Shown here one piece after another: positions 63,421 through 64,000 of a stretch of DNA of 64,000 nucleotides. The stretch is from Chenopodium formosanum (Eukaryota; Streptophyta; Magnoliopsida; Caryophyllales; Amaranthaceae), in the NCBI GenBank assembly GCA_024500155.1, contig CM044858.1:1612001-1676000 (forward strand), given 5' to 3'. The notes under the pieces were generated by a model. It made no database searches. It was not told where the DNA came from and worked only from the letters and a program-made list of their open reading frames with translations. A program made the position numbers and the translations under genes. Position 1 is the stretch's first letter, and each line of letters starts with the position of its first letter.

Positions 63421-63790
63421 GCTTTGACATTAGATCTTATGCAGAGAGAGAACAATAAGATATGTATAGGCACAAACTGAAGCCAGTGGGTTAGTTGTAT
63501 GAATCTCGAGACCTAAGTGAAGATATCATTTTATATTTTGCCCTTGAGTGCCTTGCTGTTTATCTGCTGAATTTTCTTTTGGCATAGATCTTATGCAGAT
63601 TAGAACATTAGATATTGTGAAGGTATGATCTGTAAGCCAAAACTGAAGCCGTTAGGTTAGTTGTATGAAACATGAGACCTTGGTAAAGTTATAATTGATT
63701 TGGTTTCCTTTAAGTGCCTTTCTATATCTACTTAGTTTCTTTGACGTAGATCTTCTGTAGATTAAATCATCTAATGTAAAAGCTGATGAA
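63421..63790 (+). repeat. Degenerate tandem repeat of about 155-160 bp in the helicase intron
   Basis: The motif TAGATCTTATGCAG occurs at 63431 and 63585, and as TAGATCTTCTGTAG at 63747. Units 1 and 2 also share AACTGAAGCC...GTTAGTTGTATGAA...GAGACCT at matching offsets, and TGAGTGCC/TAAGTGCC further on. The third unit is partial. Spacing is 154 and 162 bp. Confidence 0.8.
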
Positions 63791-63927
63791 AGTTAAGAAT
63801 GTAATTTCTTCTTGCTTTCTAGTGCATATATGTGCTGTTTGCACATCTGTGCATGTCTCTCTTCTAATTTGTCATGCTGCCTGTGTATCGTTGGGCAGAT
63901 TTCTATGTATCTTGTTGCAATATATAC

Positions 63928-63929
<2 letters not shown>

Positions 63930-63960
<31 letters not shown>
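63930..63960 (+). repeat. Poly(T) run in the helicase intron
   Basis: About 30 uninterrupted T residues followed by ATATATATTTT near the end of the window. Confidence 0.95.
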
Positions 63961-63963
<3 letters not shown>

Positions 63964-64000
63964 TATATTTTACTGATTGATACTTATCGTACTGTTGTTT

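Overview
The window is nuclear DNA of a flowering plant, most likely a eudicot. It has long AT-rich intergenic DNA and intron-rich genes whose reconstructed GT-AG junctions keep frame. It also carries many small transposons (Helitron, hAT, Stowaway, MULE-like, PIF-like, SINE pieces) and one Ty3/gypsy chromovirus. I cannot fix the species from sequence alone. A Caryophyllales genome is an impression, not a result.

Layout. 1-1944: 5' part of a threonine aspartase (taspase/L-asparaginase-like) gene on the minus strand, cut by the window edge. 2-3.8 kb: nested small transposons. 4.6-7.3 kb (minus): plastid-type FolD (methylene-THF dehydrogenase/cyclohydrolase). 8.5-26.0 kb (minus): a 20-exon KEA1/2-type chloroplast K+/H+ antiporter. 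Its ninth intron holds a 5.76-kb LTR retrotransposon (14117-19873). 27.7-33.3 kb (minus): augmin subunit 7. 34.7-37.7 kb: two very diverged PCNA-like sliding-clamp genes arranged tail to tail. 38.4-41.6 kb (minus): carboxyltransferase alpha subunit of plastid acetyl-CoA carboxylase. 43.1-47.3 kb (minus): CFIm25 mRNA 3'-processing factor. 47.4-52.1 kb: transposon cluster (2.7-kb Helitron with an internal hAT element, a GC-rich PIF/Harbinger-like element, a Stowaway MITE). 53.5-57.4 kb (plus): AtuA/DUF1446-like gene. 58.6-60.3 kb (plus): two-LIM-domain actin-binding protein of PLIM2 type. 61.98 kb to the end (plus): first coding exon of a DDX6-like RNA helicase (RH6/RH8/RH12 group) and part of its long first intron.

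The genes are independent single transcription units rather than an operon. The order taspase, FolD, KEA and, further along, RH8 recalls the top of Arabidopsis chromosome 4 (At4g00590, At4g00620, At4g00630, At4g00660, from memory). That suggests an ancient syntenic frame into which other genes and transposons have been placed.

The most unusual content is the PCNA-like pair. Each gene reconstructs to a complete 257- or 259-residue clamp-length protein in four exons. The intron phases are the same in both and the second intron falls at exactly the same nucleotide. Both proteins are far from canonical PCNA and from each other, and both have lost DNA-facing lysines. One has a perfect E2F-type motif just upstream of its start codon.
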